This document shows, piece after piece, positions 35,804-44,053 of a stretch of DNA of 44,053 nucleotides. The notes beneath the pieces were generated by a model. The model made no database searches and was not told where the DNA came from. It saw only the letters and a program-made list of their open reading frames with translations. A program made the translations under genes and the position numbers. The stretch is from positions 1-44,053 of the forward strand of contig CAMTPC010000012.1 in the NCBI GenBank assembly GCA_947074295.1. Reading direction: 5' to 3'. The number at the start of each line of letters is the position of its first letter. The stretch's first letter is position 1. Origin of the DNA: an uncultured Bacteroides sp. GTDB taxonomy: Bacteria > Bacteroidota > Bacteroidia > Bacteroidales > Bacteroidaceae.

Positions 35804-37093
35804 TTAGAGTTTAACTACTTTCACGGTTTTTTCTTCTTTAGTTGTTTTTACCTTAACATAATAGATACCTGTAGCTAAATCTGAAACATTGATAGTCGAT
35901 ACATTGCTTGAAGCACTTTTTACACAAATACCTTCTTTGTCAAACACGTTGACATTTAAAACATCTTCAGCTGTGATATACAAGATATCGCTAACTGGGT
36001 TAGGACCAATTTTTACTGTGCTTTCTTCTGCTTTATTGATACCACTTGGAGTTGCTTTCACCACTTTTACCCATACAGTGTTTAGAAGTAATTGTGGGTA
36101 AGTCTCATTGGTCATTTCGCAACGATAGAACTTATTCACACAACTTTCATCAAAATTAAACCAACCATCATTGGTGAATGAAGGAAGCGAAATCACATCA
36201 CCATCCTCATTTTTCCAAGTATATTTGGTCATTTTGCCCATGATATCATATTCTTCAGACAAGTCAATGTCTTCATCAACTTCAATCTCATATTCACCAT
36301 TAGCATTAATGTAGCCCACGGGCATACCACCTACATTATTATATTGTGATTTATATCCACTAGTTAGTACAGCTCCAGTAGCTGGATGAACAGGTAGGTT
36401 AGAATAGCTGAAGTGGTTATTCTCTAGATTCAATAACCAATCTAGAAATTCCGTTGTGCGGACATTATTGGCTAAGAATGCAGTCTTGTCAGATAAGGCA
36501 TTAGAATAACCAGCTAATTGACGGCATTTACCATTTGAATCGCTGATATCAATTTGCTTTACGTTAGGATTACGGCGAATATGCAGATAGCAATCATTAT
36601 CCGTATTTGTCATCTGAATTTTAACTGTATCCAACTTTGTATTGGAAATATGAATCACTGTTGCTTTGCAATCCATCAACTTGAATTTACCTTTCAAACT
36701 AGTAACTCCGGCGATAGTTGGATACCATTTATTATCATCAGCATTGGTTGTCCATGTCAAACTACTTGTTCTTCCATTGAATGGTGCATCCATTTTTACA
36801 CATACTCCAAATACTGTTTCAGCATAAGTTGCACTATGGCTCAACCAGATTTTACCTTCGGCATTAAGCCATGTATTCATATCATCCCATGAGAAACCAT
36901 TACGGTTGATATCAATACCCATTACTTCGGCATTGCATTTGCCTTCTACAGCTGATGGTTGTTTAAAAAAAGCGGCGTAGTCAGCAACTTCTTGTGCATT
37001 AAAACTCCATTGTTGTGCCCATCCTGTGAGGACACTAAAAGAGACTACAGCAATTGCCATAACTCTTTTACTAAACATAGTAATACTTTTCAT
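35804..37093 (-). CDS. Secreted protein with leucine-rich-like core and T9SS-like tail
   Basis: A 429-residue exported protein with a signal peptide ending GWAQQ (about residue 27). The core (~30-230) has irregular strand repeats such as LKGKFKLMDC, TVIHISNTKLDTVKI and LHIRRNPNVKQIDIS, which look like a degenerate leucine-rich/BspA-like ladder. The C-terminal ~75 residues (KIGPNPVSDILYITAED through GIYYVKVKTTKEEKTVKVVKL) match the type A sorting domain (Por_Secre_tail) pattern. There are no catalytic motifs, so it is more likely a surface adhesin or glycan-binding protein. It is the first gene of the six-gene unit that continues into EEP, GH89, GH3 and GH20. The function is unknown. Confidence 0.72.
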   Translation of the reverse strand: MKSITMFSKRVMAIAVVSFSVLTGWAQQWSFNAQEVADYAAFFKQPSAVEGKCNAEVMGIDINRNGFSWDDMNTWLNAEGKIWLSHSATYAETVFGVCVKMDAPFNGRTSSLTWTTNADDNKWYPTIAGVTSLKGKFKLMDCKATVIHISNTKLDTVKIQMTNTDNDCYLHIRRNPNVKQIDISDSNGKCRQLAGYSNALSDKTAFLANNVRTTEFLDWLLNLENNHFSYSNLPVHPATGAVLTSGYKSQYNNVGGMPVGYINANGEYEIEVDEDIDLSEEYDIMGKMTKYTWKNEDGDVISLPSFTNDGWFNFDESCVNKFYRCEMTNETYPQLLLNTVWVKVVKATPSGINKAEESTVKIGPNPVSDILYITAEDVLNVNVFDKEGICVKSASSNVSTINVSDLATGIYYVKVKTTKEEKTVKVVKL

Positions 37094-37443
37094 AAGCGTA
37101 CATGCTAAAAGGTTGATAAATAATTAATGAATAAATAAAATGTAATTGTATAAATCGTTTGTATAATCAATCATATGTTATACTATACCTGACCATCGGC
37201 TGATAGAGCATTTTTAGTGACAGTTATGTAGCCTTATGATCATCTATAGGTTAAGACAAAATGTATGTACGAGAGGGTAGTCTAAATATGATTTATTTTA
37301 AAAATTAATTATTATACTCTGAATTCGACCTCTGAGCTATCGTATTGCTAGTTTTACGAACGGTTTATATAGCAAACCTCCCTTAGTCCATGATAGAAGT
37401 TATCTTAGGATAAGGGAGGCGAATTACTCTGATATAGATTAAA
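37094..37443. other. Intergenic region ahead of the six-gene unit
   Basis: About 350 AT-rich bases separating the 804-residue protein gene from the six-gene unit. It presumably carries the promoter of the latter. No consensus TTTG/TAnnTTTG pair was found on the minus strand, which would fit use of an alternative (ECF) sigma factor. The hairpin at 37377-37419 lies near its right end. Confidence 0.45.
37377..37419 (-). terminator. Probable terminator after the 804-residue protein gene
   Basis: CCTCCCTTA/TAAGGGAGG (37377-37385 and 37411-37419), a 9-bp stem with inner ATCCTAAGAT-type pairing. On the minus strand it is followed by only TTTGC, so termination strength is uncertain. Confidence 0.5.
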
Positions 37444-39858
37444 TCAATTAAATAGATAGGGCATTTTTCCTATCCAGTTCATTCCTTTATGATGGGTCTC
37501 CGATATTGTTTTGTTTTCGAAATATGTAATTACATCTATGGTTTGAGGTAAGTTAACATGAATAGTTTTGATTATAGCTTCATAAGGATAGACATGCAAT
37601 GCTCCATCAGAATATAAGGCCTTACAATTCCAACTTTCTATATTACCATTCTTATCCACTAGTACATAAGCAGTGGTTAAGGCACACTCTTCCATGGCTT
37701 TGAATATTTCCTGTACTGTGTTATCTCCAGCGCCACCTGTTTCTCCAAAGAAACAAACTTTGTCATCTTCCTCTGGTCTGAGCCAAGGACTTATCATGTC
37801 CAGATATTGTTCACCTACAGTTATGTCCGTATAATTGATTTTCTTTCCCTCTATTGAACTACATATTTTACCTTCTATATAGGGATCAGTTACAAATGCC
37901 CACCGTAAATTGCCTTTCCAATCCATGATCTGAGCACAAGCTCCTAGTGTGTTCATGAAGCCATACAGATACTGCTTTTCGCCTGTCAGTAAATATAGAT
38001 AATAGGATGCGTAAATCTTCCAAGCTGTCCATCCATGTGGTGAACTCATTGCCTGATTAGGTACAAAATATATATCTAACGCTTCCCAATACCTCAAGGT
38101 ACCACCTCTCATTCTTGAGTCGGGAATGATGTTTTGTTCCAAGCAGTTATGTTTGTTCATCAAGTAGGCTGCTGCGTCAGTATAGGCTTGCTTCAGTTTC
38201 ATATCATCTTGCTCCAGAAGTGCACGTAGAGCTAGCTGTAGCGCACTGCAACTGATCATTCCATCCTCAAATGTCATATCACCTTCAGTTTGAATATCGT
38301 CTCGTCTTTCCAGAAGATCTTCTATAGCTCGATAGGCAGAGTCTTTATGCCTATCATAACGTTCTTTCCAGATAGGATCATTTTCAAATTGTTTTTCTGC
38401 GGCAGCCAATTCCAACATTGATTTTGCTGGATATATCACGGCTGTATAATGAACCCCTTTTGATCTATAGGAACCATCATCTGCTTGGATTCTTTCCGTG
38501 CATAGATAGTCTGCCACTTTAGAAGCTTTCTCAAGATAGGCTAGATTTCCTGTACTTTCCCATAAATCTACTAGCATTCCAATAAGTGATGAAAAGTTTT
38601 GAACACGATCAGGTTGACACGCTTCATTTGGTGTCCAGTTCACGGTATCTATAAATTGATTGAGAGTTCGGTTAAATCTATCTTCTAGCGCCCTGTCTTG
38701 TGAATCGGGAAAGTGGCGTGATGCTAGAAAAGCTGTGTAGTATCCGTAAAAGGTTTCACACGAGTTAGAGAAAATCGGCGGATATTTAGCAACAAAATCA
38801 CGAGCGTTTTTCATATACCATGACCATGGATTTAATACACTCACACATGCTTCTGCTTTCTTTCCACATAAAGTTTCTACTTCTATCTTATATATACCCT
38901 TTATGTTGGGCAGGGTGAATTTACTACTATAAATACATTGTGCATATTCGATAGGCTTTAGTTCAAGCACTTCTCCATCGGGATAGACAACTGAGATGCT
39001 ACTTGGCATTGTTTGGCTATTTACCTTCAAGGTTATCTCTTCGCCTTCCATTACCGAATATCTATCACATTCAATCAATGGCACATCGACCCATTTCGTA
39101 ATCAATGGTTTAATATCCTCCAATGTGGGAATTACTCCCAGGTGTATAGTCCACGTTTTTTCTTCCCCAACCTCTAGTGTTTCCAGGTGTTGTGGATGTC
39201 GTTGTGGAAGAGGACCTTGATGTAGCAAATCTAAGCTAGCTGTTTTGATTTGGTGTCCCCACTTCCAATCCATTCTACCTTCATAAATATAATTTAGTGC
39301 ATAAGAGGCAACTGGTTCTGCTATGGCAATCCCTAATATCGATTGTTTGGGTGACATGAAATACCCCCAAGCGAAATCTTTCTCGCAGCGTAATAGAGTA
39401 GGGAAATGCTTATCGTCCCAATCCGGGAAAGTTTTCATTTCGGAGTCTACACCTAGAATGAGGCGTATTCGCTTTTTGGTTATAGACCTATCACTCCGAT
39501 TTGCTAATTTACATTTCACTATTAAATGATCTTCCTCCATTATATACTGAATAGCATAATAAATAGAGTCGACCAATGATTCAAAGGTAAATGGATCATT
39601 AGATGGATGAAGTTCAATATTTTCCCAAGAAGGGCCTGCGTGCGCATCATTTCTGAAATAAATAATTTTGCACGTGCTATCGCTATAGTGCCGATATTCA
39701 GTGATTATGCCATTGTTTTTGTTGATATCTGCTTGCCAATTACTTTTTTTCCCAATTAGCGTTATTGTGGACGTGTCTGTGGCGCATAGCAATCCAATGT
39801 TACCTACCCATATGGTTGCAATGAGTAAGCAACGAAAAATACTGCCTAGTTTTTTCAT
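37444..39858 (-). CDS. Unrecognised secreted protein with toroid (glycosidase-like) domain
   Basis: An 804-residue exported protein with a signal peptide ending LLCAT (about residue 26). An N-terminal beta-sandwich (~30-240), with FxxRNDAHAGPSWENIELHP and acidic surface motifs, comes first. An Ig-like segment (~260-342, EGEEITLKVN) follows, and then a helix-rich region (~345-720) whose repeated amphipathic pairs suggest an (alpha/alpha) toroid, as in many glycoside hydrolases and polysaccharide lyases. Conserved-looking stretches are RMRGGTLRYWEALDIYF, SSPHGWTAWKIYASYYLYLL and FFGETGGAGDNTVQEIF. I cannot assign it to a known family. It lies 70 bases after FecR, apparently in the sigma/anti-sigma operon, and is a good candidate for a new carbohydrate-active enzyme. 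Confidence 0.7.
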   Translation of the reverse strand: MKKLGSIFRCLLIATIWVGNIGLLCATDTSTITLIGKKSNWQADINKNNGIITEYRHYSDSTCKIIYFRNDAHAGPSWENIELHPSNDPFTFESLVDSIYYAIQYIMEEDHLIVKCKLANRSDRSITKKRIRLILGVDSEMKTFPDWDDKHFPTLLRCEKDFAWGYFMSPKQSILGIAIAEPVASYALNYIYEGRMDWKWGHQIKTASLDLLHQGPLPQRHPQHLETLEVGEEKTWTIHLGVIPTLEDIKPLITKWVDVPLIECDRYSVMEGEEITLKVNSQTMPSSISVVYPDGEVLELKPIEYAQCIYSSKFTLPNIKGIYKIEVETLCGKKAEACVSVLNPWSWYMKNARDFVAKYPPIFSNSCETFYGYYTAFLASRHFPDSQDRALEDRFNRTLNQFIDTVNWTPNEACQPDRVQNFSSLIGMLVDLWESTGNLAYLEKASKVADYLCTERIQADDGSYRSKGVHYTAVIYPAKSMLELAAAEKQFENDPIWKERYDRHKDSAYRAIEDLLERRDDIQTEGDMTFEDGMISCSALQLALRALLEQDDMKLKQAYTDAAAYLMNKHNCLEQNIIPDSRMRGGTLRYWEALDIYFVPNQAMSSPHGWTAWKIYASYYLYLLTGEKQYLYGFMNTLGACAQIMDWKGNLRWAFVTDPYIEGKICSSIEGKKINYTDITVGEQYLDMISPWLRPEEDDKVCFFGETGGAGDNTVQEIFKAMEECALTTAYVLVDKNGNIESWNCKALYSDGALHVYPYEAIIKTIHVNLPQTIDVITYFENKTISETHHKGMNWIGKMPYLFN

Positions 39859-39928
39859 GCTCTTATTAGATGTTGAAGTTTTAAAGATGTAGTCCAGATA
39901 TAGGGTTACGGTATCTACATTCGGATGA

Positions 39929-40936
39929 TTAGTGGAAAATTTCTACTGATTTCTTCTGTAAGTCATATTGATATCTAAATTTGTTAGTAGCCGACATTAC
40001 TTCCATTATTTGAATGATATTATCACTTTCGATAGTTATATCTCCATAAAAGGTAAGACTTTTTAAATCATCGCTTTGAAAAATGATATTTATATCAAAT
40101 GCACGCTCTAATATTTTGGCGATATTTCCGAGCTTCTCTTCATTTAAGAAGACATCATCATAGATCCATGCATTCATATATTCGGTATCCATATCCTTTA
40201 AAGTTAGAATACCACTTTTCTTGTTGCAGATGATAAATTCTTTGGGTTTTAGAATGATGGGTTTGTTATATCGTATTTCCGAAAAGCTGACAGAGCCTTC
40301 GAGTAGCGACACTCGCATCTCATCATCTTCGAGATAGTTGCGAACATTGAATTTGGTTCCCAATACCTCTACAGCTGTATTTCCCGAAGTCACGACCAAT
40401 GGCAAATCTATATTTCTGTTAATCTCAAAATATCCTTCTCCCTCTAATTGTAAGTCTCTGTTGGAAACCCCGAATAGATTATTATAGGTTAATTTTGATG
40501 CTGCATTGAGCCATACCACACTGCCATCTGGTAATTCAAGTTTGGCTTTGGCCCGCCTAGGTGCTTCGGCGATATAGACAAGAATTTCTGGTGTTTTGGC
40601 ATTATCAACTCCCCATTTTAGAAAGTAGCCTGCTGTAAATACCACAACAATACAAGCTGCATATGATATAAAATTTTTGAGTATATAGTTCTTTTTAGCT
40701 GTTTTTGATTGGTTGGTTCTCCGTTTAAATCTTTGATAAGCATCTTCTTTATGGTATTGCTTATCTGGTTTGGATACATTTGAAAGTAACCAAATATCTT
40801 CAAAATTCTTGAAATAAGTTTTATTCTCCTGAGATTCACTTACCCATTGGCGTAAGTATTGCAAATCCTCCGAAGTTATAGTCCTTTCTAGAAATGAAAG
40901 GATCAATCCATCAATATCTTTTCTGTTTTTTTCCAT
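39929..40936 (-). CDS. FecR-family anti-sigma factor
   Basis: A 335-residue inner-membrane regulator. The cytoplasmic N-terminal helices (1-85) bind the sigma factor, and a single membrane segment lies at ~88-106 (SYAACIVVVFTAGYFL). The periplasmic FecR domain (~120-225) has ELPDGSVVWLNAASKLTYN and GEGYFEI, and a DUF4974/STN-like C-terminal domain (~260-335, ILERAFDINIIFQSDDL) follows. In the usual Bacteroidota arrangement the FecR protein is triggered by a TonB-dependent SusC partner, but no such receptor lies in this locus. It is 71 bases downstream of the ECF sigma gene. Confidence 0.95.
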   Translation of the reverse strand: MEKNRKDIDGLILSFLERTITSEDLQYLRQWVSESQENKTYFKNFEDIWLLSNVSKPDKQYHKEDAYQRFKRRTNQSKTAKKNYILKNFISYAACIVVVFTAGYFLKWGVDNAKTPEILVYIAEAPRRAKAKLELPDGSVVWLNAASKLTYNNLFGVSNRDLQLEGEGYFEINRNIDLPLVVTSGNTAVEVLGTKFNVRNYLEDDEMRVSLLEGSVSFSEIRYNKPIILKPKEFIICNKKSGILTLKDMDTEYMNAWIYDDVFLNEEKLGNIAKILERAFDINIIFQSDDLKSLTFYGDITIESDNIIQIMEVMSATNKFRYQYDLQKKSVEIFH

Positions 40937-41007
40937 ACCTATACCTTTAAGACAACTTTGTTTGGTGTAAGGGTAGTGTCATTATGAAATTTAATGAACA
41001 AAAATAG

Positions 41008-41625
41008 TTAAAAAAGCGTGAGAATTATTATACTCATCACCATATAATCTTCTAATTTTACGCGTAAATGTCCCAGAGCATTTTTCATATGATACTTCAC
41101 CGTATTGATTGATATATTCAGTTCAGATGCTATTTCCTCATATTTTTGATTATCATAGCGGCTCATTTTAAAGATCTTACTACATTCTAGGGGTAATTCG
41201 TCGATTGTTTTTTCAATCTTATCAATCAACTCCTTTTCTAGCATTCCATCTAGTGGGTGCTTTTCTTCTATGAAAAACAATTCCTCTATGGCATTACTGT
41301 CCTGGTATTTATCAATGCTGACTTCTCGTCGTACATATTCTTGTTGCAGATGGTTGATACATCTATTGCGCACACTTCTCACGAGGTACGACTTTAGTGT
41401 ATAGGTAATTTCTAATTTTTCTCTTATTTCCCAGAGATTATAGATTATGTCTCCTACTATCGTCTCGGCTAAATAGCCATCCTTCAAATAACTATCGGCT
41501 ATTTTACATAAATAGTCGTAGTATTTGTCATAAATAAAACGAAATGCTTCTTCTTCGTTTTTCTTCAAATGCAATATGATATTACTATCATTAATTGAAG
41601 TATCATTTTTATGCCATATATCCAT
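41008..41625 (-). CDS. ECF RNA polymerase sigma factor (FecI/Bacteroides type)
   Basis: A 205-residue sigma-70 family ECF factor. The sigma-2 region (~25-95) contains AFRFIYDKYYDYLCKIADSYL and the promoter-melting segment GDIIYNLWEIREKL. The sigma-4 region (~135-190) has LPLECSKIFKMSRYDNQKYEEIASELNISINTVKYHM, the helix-turn-helix that reads the -35 box. The C-terminal end is slightly extended and hydrophobic (MVMSIIILTLF), which is unusual for a soluble sigma factor. With the adjacent FecR gene it forms a trans-envelope signalling pair likely controlling the glycan genes that follow on the same strand. Confidence 0.94.
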   Translation of the reverse strand: MDIWHKNDTSINDSNIILHLKKNEEEAFRFIYDKYYDYLCKIADSYLKDGYLAETIVGDIIYNLWEIREKLEITYTLKSYLVRSVRNRCINHLQQEYVRREVSIDKYQDSNAIEELFFIEEKHPLDGMLEKELIDKIEKTIDELPLECSKIFKMSRYDNQKYEEIASELNISINTVKYHMKNALGHLRVKLEDYMVMSIIILTLF

Positions 41626-42045
41626 AGTAAGACAGTCTTTTTTTTGACTTGTTTTTGAATTTGCTAATCTTGATAATGTGCTTCTTCAAAATTAATTAAA
41701 TTATTATTCCCATTATCACAAGTGGTTAGATTAATTGTATTTATCAAAATAAAACAAAAATCTAATTTTACTTAAGAATATTGCGATGTGTGATAAAACA
41801 GGCTCTTAATATGAAGAAAAAGCATATCAGGCGGTGCTATTTATGGCTTCAAATGTATTTCTATTTCTTGTATTAGCTTGTTTCAAATGTATTAAATGTT
41901 TAAAAGGTCTAATAATATAGTTATTTGACTAACTATTCAATATATCTATGACAAATTAAAGATGTTTTAGGGTAGTGAGATTTAGGAATATTTTTGAAAA
42001 AGAATAGTTGATATACTATAATGTTTAAATCTTAGTTATAAAGTA
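41626..42045. other. Divergent intergenic region between sigma factor and heparinase-like gene
   Basis: About 420 very AT-rich bases. It holds a 12-base direct repeat, TTCAAATGTATT, at 41848-41859 and 41882-41893 (34-base period). Each copy contains TACATTTG, the -7 box, on the minus strand. No protein gene is visible. Control sites for both divergent genes are expected here. Confidence 0.5.
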
Positions 42046-43920
42046 GTGAAACCTAAAAAAACATCTATTACTCATATGCCATACTTAAATATTTCTTTTA
42101 TTATTTCATCTCTGCACCAAAGAGTTCTTTGTGCCGTGATTCTTACTCTTTTTCCTATACTCTCTATTTATGCTCAATCTGCGCCTCTTTTAGATCATCC
42201 ACGCTTACTTTTTACATCCAACGACGAAGTCCGAATAAAGGCTATGCTTGATAATAATGAACAGGCTGAAAGTCTGGCTCAATTCATGTTAACACAGGCT
42301 GATTCTTTATTGGGGTTAGAGCAAATCCCTTTTGCATTAGACCAATATGGTGCATTATTAAAGACCTCACGCAAATATGTCTTTCGTTTAGGCACATTAT
42401 CTTTGGCTTATCGTCTGACTCATGATACGAAATATGCAGATAAAGTAAATGAAACACTTCTTTGGGTATGTCATTATCCCGATTGGAATCCAAAACACTT
42501 TCTCGATACAGCCGAGATGAGTGCTGGAGTGAGTATAGCTTATGATTGGCTGTATGATGTTCTTCCAGCAGCGACAAAACAGCTTGTTCGAGAATGTCTG
42601 TACCAACGTGCTATTACTATAGTGTTAGATGAATACGCTAATGGAAGAACTAATAGTTGGGCGAAGCGTGAGAGTAATTGGAATGTGGTGTGCAATGCCG
42701 GCATGCTTTTAGCCGCCCTAGCTGTATCCGAAGATTATCCTGCCGAATTGGAAACCATCATTGAAGAATCTGCCAAATACCTTCCCAACTGTCTACGGCA
42801 TTTTGCTCCTGATGGAGTGTGCTATGAAGGTCCAGCCTATTGGGGATATACCGTATCCTACTTGTCGCTTTATTTAAAGGCTCTAGCTGATAACTATAAT
42901 GATGATGCTGGCTTATCTGCTTTATCAGGCTTAGAACATACAGCGGACTATTACATCAATACACTAACTCCTACTGGGCACCGTTTTAATTATGGTAATG
43001 CAAATTTAAATGAGATTCTAAATACTCCCTCATTTTTCTTTTTTAGCCATCATTATAATAAACCTCATGTAGCGCAGTGGTATAGGAACGAATTAAAATG
43101 CATAATGAACAACTATGAAGCTTTGCATCAATTATTTTTTTTGGCTCTTCCATGGTATGATGATAGTAAAACAGACAATGCCATTATCATACCTCGTTTG
43201 AAGATTTTTCGTAATGCCATTAACGACTTACTGGTGCTCAACGGTGATCGGAAACAATCTGGTGCTCTGTATTTGATTGCTAAAGGTGCACAGCCCATGA
43301 AGGCCCATCAGCATTTAGACGCGGGTACTTTTATCCTGGAAAGTGATGGAGTGTGTTGGATTGACGATTTAGGTGCAGACGATTATAATCTACCTGGCTT
43401 CTGGGATTATAAACCTTCGGGCGAACGTTGGAAATATTTTCGCAATAATAATTTCTCGCATAACACGCTTAGTATTAATGGTGCTTTGCAAAATGCGGCA
43501 GGAAGGGCTTTTGTAAGTCATGTTGATACGTGTGGCCTGATATCCTCCGCGACCATTGACATGACCTCTCTTTATGGTGATGAGGCGGATTCTGTTAAAC
43601 GAACGTTTTGTTTAATTGATGATTATACAATAAAAATTTTCGATGCGATTGACTTGAAAGATAGTACTTCGTTAGTAACCTGGTCTTTTATTACTAAAGC
43701 AAAAGTTAGCTTAGCGGCGAATAGAGTAGTTTTAAGCAAAGATGATCGACACTTCTATATAGATATATTATCACCTGTTGGGGCAGTCTTTGCTTCGTAC
43801 TGTCCATCATCTTCTTTCGAGGGTGAAATACCGATAGAAGGATTTACAGTGGTATATGCGGAATGTGAATTTACAGATGCGCCAGTAAAAATAATAGTAC
43901 GACTATCCAGTAGACCATAG
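42046..43920 (+). CDS. Heparinase II/III-family polysaccharide lyase
   Basis: A 624-residue exported enzyme (GTG start at 42046; an in-frame ATG at 42076 is equally plausible and would place the signal peptide closer to the N-terminus). The signal peptide ends SIYAQS. The (alpha/alpha) toroid (~50-390) includes SNWNVVCNAGM, CYEGPAYWGYTVSYL and HRFNYGNAN. The heparinase II/III-type C-terminal beta-sandwich (~400-620) includes KAHQHLDAGTFILESDGVCWIDDLG and NNNFSHNTLSING. The Asn, Tyr and His expected for lyase catalysis are all present. Such enzymes cleave uronic-acid-containing polysaccharides (heparan sulfate, alginate-type or bacterial uronic-acid glycans) by beta-elimination. The precise substrate is not determined. 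It is divergent from the ECF sigma gene and possibly under its control. Confidence 0.88.
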   Translation: MKPKKTSITHMPYLNISFIISSLHQRVLCAVILTLFPILSIYAQSAPLLDHPRLLFTSNDEVRIKAMLDNNEQAESLAQFMLTQADSLLGLEQIPFALDQYGALLKTSRKYVFRLGTLSLAYRLTHDTKYADKVNETLLWVCHYPDWNPKHFLDTAEMSAGVSIAYDWLYDVLPAATKQLVRECLYQRAITIVLDEYANGRTNSWAKRESNWNVVCNAGMLLAALAVSEDYPAELETIIEESAKYLPNCLRHFAPDGVCYEGPAYWGYTVSYLSLYLKALADNYNDDAGLSALSGLEHTADYYINTLTPTGHRFNYGNANLNEILNTPSFFFFSHHYNKPHVAQWYRNELKCIMNNYEALHQLFFLALPWYDDSKTDNAIIIPRLKIFRNAINDLLVLNGDRKQSGALYLIAKGAQPMKAHQHLDAGTFILESDGVCWIDDLGADDYNLPGFWDYKPSGERWKYFRNNNFSHNTLSINGALQNAAGRAFVSHVDTCGLISSATIDMTSLYGDEADSVKRTFCLIDDYTIKIFDAIDLKDSTSLVTWSFITKAKVSLAANRVVLSKDDRHFYIDILSPVGAVFASYCPSSSFEGEIPIEGFTVVYAECEFTDAPVKIIVRLSSRP

Positions 43921-43952
43921 TCAGCTGAATAGATTTAAGAAAAACAATAATA

Positions 43953-43997
43953 AGAAAAAAACGCTAACTACTTATTGAATAAGTGATTAGCGTTTAA
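43953..43997 (-). terminator. Terminator of the tRNA-Leu gene
   Basis: AAACGCTAA (43959-43967)/TTAGCGTTT (43988-43996) with the inner stem ACTTATT-G-AATAAGT. On the minus strand it is followed by a run of T (complement of the A-tract at 43955-43961), so it ends the tRNA transcript. Confidence 0.82.
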
Positions 43998-44002
43998 ACA
44001 AG

Positions 44003-44053
44003 TACTCGAAGGGGGACTTGAACCCCCACAGCCTAATGGCCAAGGGATTTTAA
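44003..44053 (-). tRNA. tRNA-Leu(UAA), 3' part (runs past the window end)
   Basis: Reading the minus strand from 44053: TTAAAATCCC (anticodon loop with the TAA anticodon, and the 3' half of the anticodon stem); a long variable arm (TTGGCCATTAGGCTGT), as in class II tRNAs; the T-arm GGGGGTTCAAGTCCCCC; the acceptor strand TTCGAGT; and discriminator A at 44003. No CCA is encoded (CTTG follows). The anticodon stem and loop are identical to those of E. coli tRNA-Leu(UAA). The 5' half lies beyond the window. Confidence 0.9.

Overview
This 44 kb window is chromosomal DNA from a member of the Bacteroidota, most likely a gut-type Bacteroidales close to Bacteroides. The evidence is: Bacteroides-type promoters (TTTG, a 19-20 base spacer, then TAnnTTTG); lipoproteins and OmpA-like signal peptides ending in AQ; a TonB-dependent receptor with a CarboxypepD_reg-like N-terminus; an ECF sigma/FecR pair; DUF4270 and DUF4907 proteins; and several host-glycan hydrolases. 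No phage, transposase, CRISPR array or rRNA was seen. The species is not determined.

Region 1 (1-10.1 kb) is mostly housekeeping: a giant secreted alpha-2-macroglobulin-like protein without the thioester motif, rpmH (L34, minus) and efp (plus) fired from back-to-back promoters, a secreted alkaline phosphatase, and a TusA-DsrE fusion followed by a small thioredoxin. Strong intrinsic terminators separate the units.

Region 2 (10.1-17.1 kb) holds a Cthe_2159-like beta-helical lipoprotein on the minus strand and a fucose cluster on the plus strand: a GntR-type regulator, L-fucose isomerase, a RhaM-family mutarotase and the FucP symporter. The fuculokinase and fuculose-phosphate aldolase that would complete the pathway are not in the window.

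Region 3 (17.1-26.6 kb) contains a minus-strand TonB-dependent receptor/metallophosphatase pair flanked by two near-identical short elements. Each element has its own promoter and a hairpin-poly-T end, so each looks like a ~65-nt small RNA gene. Next comes an envelope island: a LytTR regulator whose receiver domain has lost its phospho-acceptor, a DUF4270 lipoprotein coupled to an outer-membrane barrel protein, and a kelch lipoprotein overlapping a DUF4907 protein. This island is the best candidate for an undescribed system.

Region 4 (26.6-43.9 kb) is a glycan-degradation locus without SusC/SusD. An ECF sigma factor, a FecR anti-sigma factor and an unrecognised 804-residue toroid-type protein form one minus-strand unit. 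A six-gene minus-strand unit follows: a secreted protein with a T9SS-like tail, two tandem endonuclease/exonuclease/phosphatase-family proteins, GH89, GH3 and GH20. A heparinase II/III-type lyase is divergent from the sigma gene. GH89 and GH20 together point to alpha- and beta-linked GlcNAc in host mucin or heparan-like glycans, which fits the fucose cluster. The window ends inside a tRNA-Leu(UAA) gene.
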